Source: Verrucomicrobiota bacterium (GTDB lineage Bacteria > Chlamydiota > Chlamydiia > Chlamydiales > Rhabdochlamydiaceae). Taken from it: DNA of 64,000 nt. The notes beneath the pieces are model-generated. The model saw only the letters and a list, made by a program, of their open reading frames with translations, made no database searches and had not been told where the DNA came from. Positions 26,071 to 33,906 of the stretch are shown piece by piece. Where the stretch lies: NCBI GenBank assembly GCA_018240065.1, contig JAFEGH010000007.1, positions 396,746-460,745 of the forward strand. Reading direction: 5' to 3'. Position numbers and translations under genes: made by a program. Each line of letters begins with the position of its first letter. Position 1 is the first letter of the stretch.

Positions 26071-26937
26071 ATGCTTTGGAGAATGATCACTGCAGCAACT
26101 CTTTTCATGGGATCTACTCATGCCTGCTGCGAGGAAAAGCCAAAAAGCGAAAAGGAAGAACTTTGGAACGCCTCCGAATATGCGAAGAATTCCAAAGTCC
26201 AGGAAACCCACTTCGAGCGCTTCTTCGATTATAACTCCCTTTTCGGCTGCAAAAAAGTTCTCGATATCGGCTGCGGCGATGGAAGGTTTACGGCAAAGCT
26301 GGCGGAATTTTTAAAGAACGGGAAGGTGATCGGGATCGATTCATCGCAAGGGATGATTGAGCATGCCCTCTCCCAATTCACCGCGGCAAAATACCCTAAT
26401 TTAGAATTCGAGCGGCAGACGGCTCAAACCTTCCATTTCGACGAAAAATTCGACTACGTCGTCTCGATCCACACCCTCCACTGGATCAAGGAACAGGAAG
26501 AAACCCTCAAGAACATTTACGACCACTTGAACGCGGGCGGCAAGGTCTTTTTTCTATTTGCCCCTTCGAAAGAAGGACTGCCTTTTGATCTGGCCCTGCG
26601 CGAGACGACAAAAAAATGGAGCGGCGAGCTAGGCAGCTTTAAAACCAACCAGTATTTCTTCGATATGGAGAGCTATCGGAAAATGCTCATCGAAACCGGC
26701 TACCACGTGGATGGGATCCACTACGTCTTTACCGAAACGCTCCATGACGGCAAAAAAGCCCTGGGCGACTGGGTGAAGCAGTGGCTGCCTCATTACAAAG
26801 CGCTTCCCGACACTTCCAAAGAACCTTTCCTGACCGATCTTGTCGAAAGTTACATCGAGCATTCGACCGCTCATCGGAAGGATGCGCCCATCCTATGGGG
26901 AGAATATGTGATGATTGTCAAAGCCTCGAAGCGCTGA
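26071..26937 (+). CDS. SAM-dependent methyltransferase with a signal peptide
   Basis: This 288-residue class I methyltransferase has motif I VLDIGCGDGRFTAKLAEF, an acidic ribose-binding residue in VIGIDSSQGM, and SIHTLHWI as the post-I block. It resembles the trans-aconitate/juvenile-hormone-acid type of small-molecule methyltransferase. The oddity is the N-terminus: about 19 residues (MLWRMITAATLFMGSTHA) form a signal-like segment before CCEEKP. AGAGGT lies close before the ATG, so this start is well supported. An exported SAM enzyme would need SAM outside the cytoplasm, for example in the host cell. It heads a row of similarly exported enzymes on this strand. The substrate is unknown. Confidence 0.85.
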   Translation: MLWRMITAATLFMGSTHACCEEKPKSEKEELWNASEYAKNSKVQETHFERFFDYNSLFGCKKVLDIGCGDGRFTAKLAEFLKNGKVIGIDSSQGMIEHALSQFTAAKYPNLEFERQTAQTFHFDEKFDYVVSIHTLHWIKEQEETLKNIYDHLNAGGKVFFLFAPSKEGLPFDLALRETTKKWSGELGSFKTNQYFFDMESYRKMLIETGYHVDGIHYVFTETLHDGKKALGDWVKQWLPHYKALPDTSKEPFLTDLVESYIEHSTAHRKDAPILWGEYVMIVKASKR

Positions 26938-26943
26938 CATTTT

Positions 26944-28125
26944 TCAAGGCGATCGTCCCGCGAGAAATTCAACGTACCGGCGGAAAATTTCTGGCTTTCG
27001 CAGCGGTTCATCGAAGTGGGGATCGCTCCCTCCTTCGACTTTTGGCTCCCGGATAGCGTAGAAGGGCCCGGCATGGCATGCCGCCCTCCTGAATTGCTCC
27101 TCCGTGTCTTCCGGCAACGTCCTATCTCCCTCGCTAACAATCACACACAGGCGTCCGCTGGAAGGGCGCAGCGATTGCAGCCGTGCCGCGGAATCATAAT
27201 GTTCTTCTTCCGTCTCTACTGCCCCCAGCCCCATCATTCCGATGTGGCTTGAAGGCCCAGGTTGGCAGGCGATGACTTTGCGAAGAGATAGCGGCGGCTG
27301 GATCAGAACGGCGTCCACCCCTTCCGCATGATGCCGCTGCTTTAATTGCGTTGCGGGGAAGGTCCCGCGGCATGACGCCATGATTTTAATTTGCGAAGGA
27401 GCGAATCCCTCGCGGCGAAGAGCCTGGTAGCATCCTTCAGCATCCTCGGCAAACCCCTTGATCGAAAGCTCATCGCGCCAATCGAAAAGGGCGTAGTTGA
27501 ACCCGGCTGCCAGGTGCTGGCCGATGAACGCCTTGTCCATGGCCATCGTCCTTCCGAATCCCTGGCAGCGGAGAACGCAGGAGTTTCCAGCCCCTGGGAC
27601 AACAGCCGGAACGCGAAAGGCCTGCCCTACCTGCTCGAACCATTTAAACTCATTAAGTCGCTTTAGCTTTTCCCAGTCCCCTCTTCGCCGGGGAACGATC
27701 CATTCCCCGATCCGCAGTCCCCCGTTTGCTGTGATCCACTGCTGGAATTTTTCAGGACGATATAGTTTCCAGTTGAGCGTTTTGCCATCTTGGGTCTGAA
27801 GGGTGCGCACCTCGGCAAATTCGCGCAAAAAAACAGCGCTTTTTTCCAGCCGCGCCTCATCAAAGCTCTGATGCGGAGGACTCCCCTGCTTGCTCCTCCA
27901 CAAATTCTCGACGTTAAAAACCAGCGGCAGTGCGACCCATTGGGAACAGCGGTCCTTCATTGCAGCTTGCCGGAACACGCTGATCTTCACAAAATAACCG
28001 GCTGGCGCCTCGAGCGCCCGCGTCAATATTTCATACAGCCGCTCCTTCAGCTCCTCTAATAAAGAGTTCGCATAACAAAAGTAAACTATACTCTGTGGCA
28101 ACCCTGAGCGGACAGCATCAAGCAT
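26944..28125 (-). CDS. Alpha/beta hydrolase-like protein (possibly CHLPS-43/DUF818 type)
   Basis: This 393-residue protein has an alpha/beta-hydrolase pattern in its C-terminal two thirds: VLRCQGFGRTMAMDK before the nucleophile, MASCRGTF as nucleophile elbow, and late Asp/His candidates (SEGDRTLP, DPHFDEP). The layout resembles the chlamydial CHLPS 43-kDa (DUF818) family, but I cannot confirm this without a search. The elbow reads A-S-C-R-G, so the central residue is Cys rather than Ser if the small-x-nucleophile-x-small pattern holds. There is no signal peptide. AGAGGA precedes the ATG. It is convergent with the exported methyltransferase gene, 6 bp apart. Confidence 0.65.
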   Translation of the reverse strand: MLDAVRSGLPQSIVYFCYANSLLEELKERLYEILTRALEAPAGYFVKISVFRQAAMKDRCSQWVALPLVFNVENLWRSKQGSPPHQSFDEARLEKSAVFLREFAEVRTLQTQDGKTLNWKLYRPEKFQQWITANGGLRIGEWIVPRRRGDWEKLKRLNEFKWFEQVGQAFRVPAVVPGAGNSCVLRCQGFGRTMAMDKAFIGQHLAAGFNYALFDWRDELSIKGFAEDAEGCYQALRREGFAPSQIKIMASCRGTFPATQLKQRHHAEGVDAVLIQPPLSLRKVIACQPGPSSHIGMMGLGAVETEEEHYDSAARLQSLRPSSGRLCVIVSEGDRTLPEDTEEQFRRAACHAGPFYAIREPKVEGGSDPHFDEPLRKPEIFRRYVEFLAGRSP

Positions 28126-28241
28126 ATGTTCCTCTAAAAAAGGATCAGTGTTAATTTTTTCTTAATAATCGGCAAGAGTTTCGGCTCGATTATTTTCACC
28201 TTGCTCCGTAGAATTCTCCTTCTTAAAAGGGAGCTTTCTAA

Positions 28242-29393
28242 ATGGCATCATTCTTCAAAAAACCACTTTTTCTACTTGCCGGCTTTGCCCTCACAGCAAG
28301 CACCCTATATTCCGATGAGGAAACTGAATCCCCCCCCTCCGTCCTTGTTATTGGGCATGGCTTCATGGGCTCCAACCACGTTAAAAACCTGGAAATCCTG
28401 CAGAAAGAAAACCGAGTCAGGATTGTAGGAATCGTGGACATCGACGAAAAAAAGTTGAAAAATCTTCCCTATCCCACTTTTAAAGACAGTGAGGAAGCAT
28501 GCAAAGCCTTAGCCCCTGACATCGTGGTGAACGCGACCAACACAGCAGCTCATTATGAGGTGTCGCAAATCGTCCTAAACTCTTTCCAGAGGCAAAGACC
28601 GCCCGCTCTGTTTATTGAAAAACCCCTTGTGGAGACAAGTCAACAAGCTCTGCAGCTGGCAAGCCAACTCCAAGAATTCGGTTATGGGAATCATCTCCCG
28701 ATTGCATGCGGATACCTTTTCCGCAATTCCCCTATCGTCAACAAGGCGATCGATCACATCAAAACCCATGCGCTCAGGATTGAAGAAATCGAGGTCCGCT
28801 GGCAAAAAAAGCGGGTTCCATCCCGCCCGTCCGCAGGCGTGCATATCGATGAAGCCACACATCCTGTCGATTTGATATTAAACCGGATCCTCCCTGCGTT
28901 AAAGCTACCCAGCACCCCTCTTTCGCTCATCTGCCTCTCAAGACAATACGATGATTCGATCATCGATATTGAACAGCAGAGACATCTTTATCCGAACCTG
29001 CCGGAAATGCTCATTCCTCTTGCTCAGGTTGTTTTCGAGATCCGCACTCCCACCATTCCAATCCATGTATTCAGCTCGTTCATCCAGCCTCCGCAAATCA
29101 GGGAAATTCTTTTGAAATGTTCCAATGGTGCGCAGCTGGCAATGAACTTCGATATCGAACAAAATGATCGGCTGGAAGTTCGCACCCCCCTTCGAGAAGC
29201 GAGCGTTTTCATTGCAGAAAAGCCGAATAAGCTTCTGATCGAATGGAGGGATTTTCTGGAATATTATCATAGCAGCAATGCGACTGACTCGCTGGCTAGC
29301 CTTGCAGACATGGTGAACGACATCCATATCACTGAACTGTTAAATACAATCCCCCTTCAGCAGGAATGTCCGGTCGAATCCCCTTTTCCATAG
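28242..29393 (+). CDS. Gfo/Idh/MocA-type oxidoreductase with a signal peptide
   Basis: This 383-residue protein has the N-terminal Rossmann motif VLVIGHGFMGSNHVKNLE and the family EKP motif in FIEKPLVET. A C-terminal dehydrogenase domain with HIDEATHPVDLIL follows. The family uses NAD(P) to oxidise or reduce sugars, inositols or biliverdin and is usually cytoplasmic. Here the first 24 residues (FFKKPLFLLAGFALTAS then TLYSDEE) form a good signal peptide, and no internal Met precedes the Rossmann loop, so the signal is part of the protein. GGGAG lies 9 nt before the ATG. It sits third in the row of exported enzymes. The substrate is not identifiable. Confidence 0.85.
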   Translation: MASFFKKPLFLLAGFALTASTLYSDEETESPPSVLVIGHGFMGSNHVKNLEILQKENRVRIVGIVDIDEKKLKNLPYPTFKDSEEACKALAPDIVVNATNTAAHYEVSQIVLNSFQRQRPPALFIEKPLVETSQQALQLASQLQEFGYGNHLPIACGYLFRNSPIVNKAIDHIKTHALRIEEIEVRWQKKRVPSRPSAGVHIDEATHPVDLILNRILPALKLPSTPLSLICLSRQYDDSIIDIEQQRHLYPNLPEMLIPLAQVVFEIRTPTIPIHVFSSFIQPPQIREILLKCSNGAQLAMNFDIEQNDRLEVRTPLREASVFIAEKPNKLLIEWRDFLEYYHSSNATDSLASLADMVNDIHITELLNTIPLQQECPVESPFP

Positions 29394-29492
29394 GGAAAAA
29401 ACAATCAATTATGAGTCTTGAATAGTCCCTCTGACTTGAGGCAAGGCATTAAACCTCTCCTGGTCAATTCTCTCTAATGAGCATTTCGACGA

Positions 29493-29519
29493 TTTTCAGC
29501 ACCGAATCGGAGCTGAAAA
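29493..29519. other. Intergenic hairpin of unknown role
   Basis: Arms TTTTCAGC (29493-29500) and GCTGAAAA (29512-29519) pair perfectly. After one A-A mismatch CCG/CGG pair around an AAT loop. It lies in the 264-bp gap between two exported-enzyme genes. No T-run follows it. The rest of the gap is A+T-rich and holds nothing else that I can identify. Confidence 0.4.
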
Positions 29520-29657
29520 GTGCGTAGAGATCATGAGTAGATTTACTAGAATGGGTTCTTAGCAGTAATCTCATAAACCGATTTTATGGAATTAATTCAA
29601 AATCAAGCTTTGAAATCAAACAAAATCAATCAAGTGAAACCATTCAGGTAATTCGTC

Positions 29658-30170
29658 ATGATTAAAAAAATTCTACTTACGCTCGTTTCCACATTGACAC
29701 TGACACTGACTACTCAAGCGGAAGACGCAGTTCATAAGCCCAGACGCGTTTATGTCGACGCTGTTGCGGACATGATGCACGCAGGACATGTCGCCATGTT
29801 TAAAAACGCCAGAGAGTGCGGAGACTACCTGATCGTCGGCATCCACTCCGACGCCGACGTCGCTTCGTACAAACGCTGGCCGATATTGACGATGCAGGAG
29901 AGGATCGCCGTTGTCGAAGCATGCCGCTATGTCGACGAAGTGATCCCAAGCGCCCCTTTGAGAATGAATGAAGAGTACATCAAAAAGCATCAGATCGACC
30001 TCGTCGTCCATGGAGATGACTTCAATCCCGATACGCTGATGTATTGGTATGGAGTGCCGATCCGCTTAGGGATTTTTAAGACAATCCCCTACACACAAGG
30101 GATCTCCACCACCGACATCATCGAAAGAATCAAAGAGCGCTATTGCCTTGAATCTCCAAATCAGGAATAG
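29658..30170 (+). CDS. Exported eukaryotic-type CTP:phosphoethanolamine/choline cytidylyltransferase
   Basis: This 170-residue protein has a signal peptide (MIKKILLTLVSTLTLTLTTQA then ED). A cytidylyltransferase domain follows with the nucleotide-binding HAGH in ADMMHAGHVAMF, GDYLIVGIHSD, CRYVDEVIPSAP, VVHGDD and TQGISTTDII. This combination is close to the eukaryotic phosphoethanolamine/phosphocholine enzymes (GDYLIVGVHTD, VHGDD, TQGVSTTD) and less like bacterial TagD or glycerol-3-phosphate types. The enzyme would make CDP-ethanolamine or CDP-choline from CTP. There is no Met between the start and the domain, so the signal peptide is real coding sequence. Because CTP is absent from the periplasm, action in the host cell or vacuole is the simplest reading. 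Confidence 0.87.
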   Translation: MIKKILLTLVSTLTLTLTTQAEDAVHKPRRVYVDAVADMMHAGHVAMFKNARECGDYLIVGIHSDADVASYKRWPILTMQERIAVVEACRYVDEVIPSAPLRMNEEYIKKHQIDLVVHGDDFNPDTLMYWYGVPIRLGIFKTIPYTQGISTTDIIERIKERYCLESPNQE

Positions 30171-30179
30171 ACGATCTCC

Positions 30180-30212
30180 CATCGGATCTTTGCTTAACGT
30201 AAAGATCCGATG
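30180..30212 (+). terminator. Hairpin, probable weak terminator
   Basis: A perfect 12-bp stem (30180-30191 and 30201-30212) with a 9-nt loop lies 10 bp after the cytidylyltransferase stop. The following bases are AAGAAAATTTCTT, so there is no proper T-run. TTGACA at 30224-30229 and a 12-bp palindrome at 30238-30249 downstream suggest a promoter and operator for the next gene. Confidence 0.5.
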
Positions 30213-30289
30213 AAGAAAATTTCTTGACATTGCTCATTTGGGATCCCAAGATTGAACACATTTTTGGCTCCAATCTCAAATGGTGATTT

Positions 30290-31747
30290 ATGAAACTGCT
30301 CTCTCAACTGTTCTTCTGGCCCCTCTGCACACTCTCTCTTCTTCCCGGAACGCTCAAAGCCGAGACTTCCTTGCCGCTGACCTCTGAAAAGGTGGGCGAA
30401 TACCTGCTCCGCGCACAAGGAAATGTCATCCAAACCGAAGAAAAAATCATCGCAGTCCCCTCGTCAGCCAAGACCTATGCAAACACTCTGCGGCCCTGGA
30501 ACGCTTTGGGTAATGACATTCTTTTGAACTTCAGCATCCTGACCTATCTTGCACAAGGCAATTTCCGGGCGGCCTATGACGCCTACCAAGCGATCCAGCA
30601 GCTCCAGGGGTTCCTCTACTATTCCTTGATCCTCAACCATGAGATGCAAAGCGCGATGATCGACTATGCCCACAGCGTCCTTCTTGCAGACCGAATTCCC
30701 GATCCGTATGAAAACTATTTGATCTCCTGCATCCTGGACAGCTGCGAAGAGATCAAGCCGGCCATGATCCCGCATGAGAGGCAGCAGCTGGAGCGCCTGC
30801 AATCTCTCTATGGCGCCGCGGTTAAAACGCCCTACCTTTATCTGAAGGGGGGTGCAGCCGAAAAAATCCTCCCCTCTGCGCAGGATCCTTTCACAGTGCT
30901 AAACCTCAATACCTGCTTTTTGCCCGGAGAACTGGTGTACGTGCACGGTGGAGTAGCGCTGTGGCAACAGCGCGTGGAGGCAATTGCCGACAAGATCATC
31001 AGCTCAGGCGCCGATGTCATCTGCCTGCAGGAGATGTTCACGGAAGACGCCTGCCATGCTCTTTATGAGGAGCTCAAGGAACACTACTCCCATTTCTACG
31101 TGGCCATCGGCCCAAGGCCGCTCGGGTTTTCTCCCGCCACCTTCGGACTTCCCAGCGGACTGTTCGTGGCCAGCAAATTTTCCGTAGAAGATCCCCATTT
31201 CACTCCTTTTGCTGTGACAGGATATCAGATGAATTACGGATTTTTCGACTTTGTGATCAAAAGCGCGGATACGCCTCTTGCCCATCTCTACTCGACCCAT
31301 CTGCAGTCCCTTAACGAAGAACAATTTCCGCAGATCAGAGCTGCCGAACTCATGCAGATCATCGAAAAGATGCAAAACGACGGCCCTTCCGTTCCGCGCA
31401 TAGCCTGCGGCGACTTCAACATTCCCTGGGGATCGGGCGAGCCGGGAGAAAGTCTGATCCGCGCGTATTTCTACGACGACTACAATCATGGCCGGACTGA
31501 ATTTAGCGAAGGACAGCAGACCTGCACAGATTATTTCATCGACCGCTTTTTTGCATCCATCGGCCATCCGCAACCCATCGGCGCCAACCTGCAGATCATC
31601 GACTATGCGCTCCTCTTTCAACCTGCTGCCCTGGGTTGCACCATTCAGACGGTCCTCATCCCGATGAACCGCCTCAGCGAGGCCGAATCGGCAGTCAGCG
31701 ACCACAACGGGCTTCTGACGACGGTCAAAAGATCCTCCGCTTTTTGA
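30290..31747 (+). CDS. Exported sphingomyelinase-like (EEP family) phosphodiesterase
   Basis: This 485-residue protein has a signal peptide (LFFWPLCTLSLLPGTLKA). The region at residues 28-190 is helical and, with TYANTLRPWNALGN, recalls the N-terminal domain of M3 oligopeptidases. A complete endonuclease/exonuclease/phosphatase domain follows: N205/N207 (NLNT), E248 (CLQEMF), H337 (YSTHLQS), D375/N377 (CGDFNIPW), IDYALL and D471/H472 (SDHNG). All catalytic positions of neutral sphingomyelinase and DNase I-type enzymes are present. Being exported, a lipid such as sphingomyelin is a more likely substrate than nucleic acid, but this is inference. It is the last of the exported-enzyme row. Confidence 0.85.
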   Translation: MKLLSQLFFWPLCTLSLLPGTLKAETSLPLTSEKVGEYLLRAQGNVIQTEEKIIAVPSSAKTYANTLRPWNALGNDILLNFSILTYLAQGNFRAAYDAYQAIQQLQGFLYYSLILNHEMQSAMIDYAHSVLLADRIPDPYENYLISCILDSCEEIKPAMIPHERQQLERLQSLYGAAVKTPYLYLKGGAAEKILPSAQDPFTVLNLNTCFLPGELVYVHGGVALWQQRVEAIADKIISSGADVICLQEMFTEDACHALYEELKEHYSHFYVAIGPRPLGFSPATFGLPSGLFVASKFSVEDPHFTPFAVTGYQMNYGFFDFVIKSADTPLAHLYSTHLQSLNEEQFPQIRAAELMQIIEKMQNDGPSVPRIACGDFNIPWGSGEPGESLIRAYFYDDYNHGRTEFSEGQQTCTDYFIDRFFASIGHPQPIGANLQIIDYALLFQPAALGCTIQTVLIPMNRLSEAESAVSDHNGLLTTVKRSSAF

Positions 31748-31816
31748 GTTGGAAGTGAGGCCTGAAAAACAGGAAGCGGTCAATCTTTATTTAGTTTTGT
31801 TATTTTGCATAGAGTG

Positions 31817-31882
31817 AACCCAGGCCTCAAGGCCTGGGATTTTTAGGGTTGGAGGGAGCTTCGCGCTTCCGCCAGGCCATCC
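31817..31882. repeat. Two-hairpin intergenic element, copy 1
   Basis: A GC-rich palindrome (CCCAGGCCT/AGGCCTGGG, 31819-31838) is followed, after a T-rich spacer, by a second hairpin (31849-31859 with 31865-31875) and GGCCATC. A close relative lies at 38802-38868 with the same order and nearly the same length. The second stem differs between copies by base changes that mostly keep pairing. A perfect 18-bp palindrome (31891-31908) follows here but not in the other copy. The element lies between the phosphodiesterase gene and htrA. Confidence 0.75.
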
Positions 31883-31957
31883 TTCGGCGGATCAATTTTA
31901 AAATTGATGGCGCAGAAAGGCTTCTCCCTGAGGTTATCGAGAGGCCTGCAAGGAGGT

Positions 31958-31987
31958 TTGCATTTTAGGCCAGTCCTGCGCTATAAA
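31958..31987 (+). promoter_or_regulatory. Possible htrA promoter
   Basis: TTGCAT (31958-31963) and TATAAA (31982-31987) with an 18-bp spacer lie 34 bp upstream of the htrA start. The -10 is good, the -35 poor. Confidence 0.45.
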
Positions 31988-32020
31988 TATATCTCTGATC
32001 GTTAATCATGGAGTAAAAAT

Positions 32021-33475
32021 ATGTCGCGCTTTGCCTCAATTTCGTTTTCTCTTGTCGCTGTTACATGCGCTGCGTTTTTGTCCCCTCTGCATTCCGCTGC
32101 CGATACAGGGACCAATCCTCCCTGCGTCTGCTCGCCGCAGCAAACATCAAAAGCTTTTACGGCTGTCGCGAAAAAAACGATCCCGGCGGTCGTCTTCATC
32201 AAGGTCCAGAGCAACGCTCCCGACCAGGACGAGAACGGTTATCCTTACGGCTATCAAAATCCTTACGATTTCAACGGCGATGATTTCTTCAACAGATTCT
32301 TTGGCATGCCGGGCCGCGGAGGCCAGCCGCAAAAGCCGCAGCCCCAGCTCAGCCAGGGGTCCGGCTTCTTAGTCAGCGCGGACGGCTATATCATGACAAA
32401 TGCCCACGTCGTCAAAGGCGCGGACAAAATCACCGCTGTTCTCAATGACGGCCGGGAAATCGACGCGACGCTCGTCGGCTCCGATTCGCATACCGACATC
32501 GCAATCGTGAAAATCGAAGGCAAAGACTTCCCCTTCCTTCAAATGGGAGATTCCGACGAGATCGACATCGGCGAATGGGTGATAGCGATCGGCAGCCCGT
32601 TCCAGCTGGAAGCTTCCGTCACTGTCGGCGTCGTGAGCGCAAAAGGAAGACAGAACCTCAAGATCACCGACTTCGAAGACTTTATTCAGACGGACGCGGC
32701 GATCAACCCCGGCAACTCAGGGGGCCCTCTGATCAATCTTTCCAGCGAAGTGATCGGGATCAACACTGCGATCGTCTCCCGCAGCGGCGGCTACATGGGA
32801 ATCGGTTTTGCGATTCCAAGCAACATGGCCAAGAATATCATGGCGCAGATCATCGACAAGGGATCGGTCACGCGCGGATTCCTCGGCGTCTCTTTGCAGC
32901 CTGTCGATAAAGACATCGCCGACGCTTTCAACCTGCCAAAACCCGAAGGAGCGCTCATCTCTGAGGTCGTCAAAGATTCTCCCGCCGATAAAGCAGGGTT
33001 GAAGCAGGGCGATATCATCATCGAATACAACAAGCAGCCGGTCAAGTCGCTGCAAAGCTTCCGTAATGAAGTGTCGCTGATGTCGCCCGGCTCGACCGTC
33101 AGCCTTAAGGTCAATCGCAAAGGACAGATGGTCTCCATTCCCGTCACACTGGGAACTGCCAACGACACTCTTGCCACAAGCGGAAGCATCATCCAGAAAC
33201 TCGGCATGGAGATCGACAACCTCACTGCGGATCTCTCCAAACAGCTCGGCTATACGCAGAAAGAAGAAGGCGTGGTCATTACCAAGATCAAGCCCGGCTC
33301 CGCCGCCGCCATGGCAGGCCTCAGGCCCGGCTTCCTCATTCAGGCTGTCAACCACCAAAAGGTGTCTAACGTCGACGAGTTCAACGAAGCTCTCGGCAAA
33401 CCCGAGAACAAACGGATTCTGCTGCTTGTGCGCCAAGGCAACGCAACCCGCTTCTACTCGATTAAAGTCGATTAA
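32021..33475 (+). CDS. htrA: Periplasmic serine protease HtrA/DegP
   Basis: This 484-residue protein has a signal peptide (cleavage near SAA-D28), a trypsin-like domain and two PDZ domains. The triad is H129 (TNAHVVKG), D159 (HTDIAIVK) and S233 (NPGNSGGPL). PDZ1 covers about residues 275-370 and PDZ2 about 385-480. HtrA degrades and refolds misfolded envelope proteins, and chlamydial HtrA is also found in the host-facing inclusion. GGAG precedes the ATG. The stop codon TAA overlaps the umuD start by one base, so the protease and the lesion-bypass genes are translationally linked, an unusual pairing. Confidence 0.97.
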   Translation: MSRFASISFSLVAVTCAAFLSPLHSAADTGTNPPCVCSPQQTSKAFTAVAKKTIPAVVFIKVQSNAPDQDENGYPYGYQNPYDFNGDDFFNRFFGMPGRGGQPQKPQPQLSQGSGFLVSADGYIMTNAHVVKGADKITAVLNDGREIDATLVGSDSHTDIAIVKIEGKDFPFLQMGDSDEIDIGEWVIAIGSPFQLEASVTVGVVSAKGRQNLKITDFEDFIQTDAAINPGNSGGPLINLSSEVIGINTAIVSRSGGYMGIGFAIPSNMAKNIMAQIIDKGSVTRGFLGVSLQPVDKDIADAFNLPKPEGALISEVVKDSPADKAGLKQGDIIIEYNKQPVKSLQSFRNEVSLMSPGSTVSLKVNRKGQMVSIPVTLGTANDTLATSGSIIQKLGMEIDNLTADLSKQLGYTQKEEGVVITKIKPGSAAAMAGLRPGFLIQAVNHQKVSNVDEFNEALGKPENKRILLLVRQGNATRFYSIKVD

Positions 33476-33906
33476 TGAAGGAGATCAGCGAGATATTCAA
33501 AGCAGAGGCGGCGACTCCGTTGCCTCTGCCGATCTTCCTGGTGAGCGTCCAGGCGGGATTCCCCTCGCCTGCCGAGGACTATCTCGACAAAACGCTCGAT
33601 CTGAATGAACTGCTCATCTCCCATCCCGCGGCGACATTTTTTGTGCGCGTCGCAGGAGATTCGATGAAGGGCGCGGGCATTTTCTCAGGAGACATCCTGG
33701 TCGTGGACCGCTCGATCGAGGCTGCCGACAATAAGATCATCGTCGCCATCGTCGGCGGAGAATTCACCGTCAAACGACTCAAATTGCGCGATGGGCGCAT
33801 CTGCCTTATTCCCGAAAATCCCGCTTACCCTATATTGGAGATGAAGGAAGGAAGCGACTTCCAGGTTTGGGGCGTGGTCACCTATGTCATCCACAAAGCG
33901 ATCTAA
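33475..33906 (+). CDS. umuD: UmuD-like S24 peptidase, subunit of DNA polymerase V
   Basis: This 143-residue protein matches UmuD in length and has the S24 self-cleavage dyad: serine in [11 protein letters not shown] and lysine in [11 protein letters not shown]. The cleavage site is likely Ala-Gly in [12 protein letters not shown]. After RecA-stimulated cleavage, UmuD' joins UmuC to form the translesion polymerase Pol V. The ATG shares its A with the htrA stop codon, and the gene's 3' end overlaps umuC by 23 bp. No LexA-type operator is visible upstream, since the gene is read through from htrA. SOS control would have to act elsewhere or may be absent. Confidence 0.93.
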   Translation: MKEISEIFKAEAATPLPLPIFLVSVQAGFPSPAEDYLDKTLDLNELLISHPAATFFVRVAGDSMKGAGIFSGDILVVDRSIEAADNKIIVAIVGGEFTVKRLKLRDGRICLIPENPAYPILEMKEGSDFQVWGVVTYVIHKAI

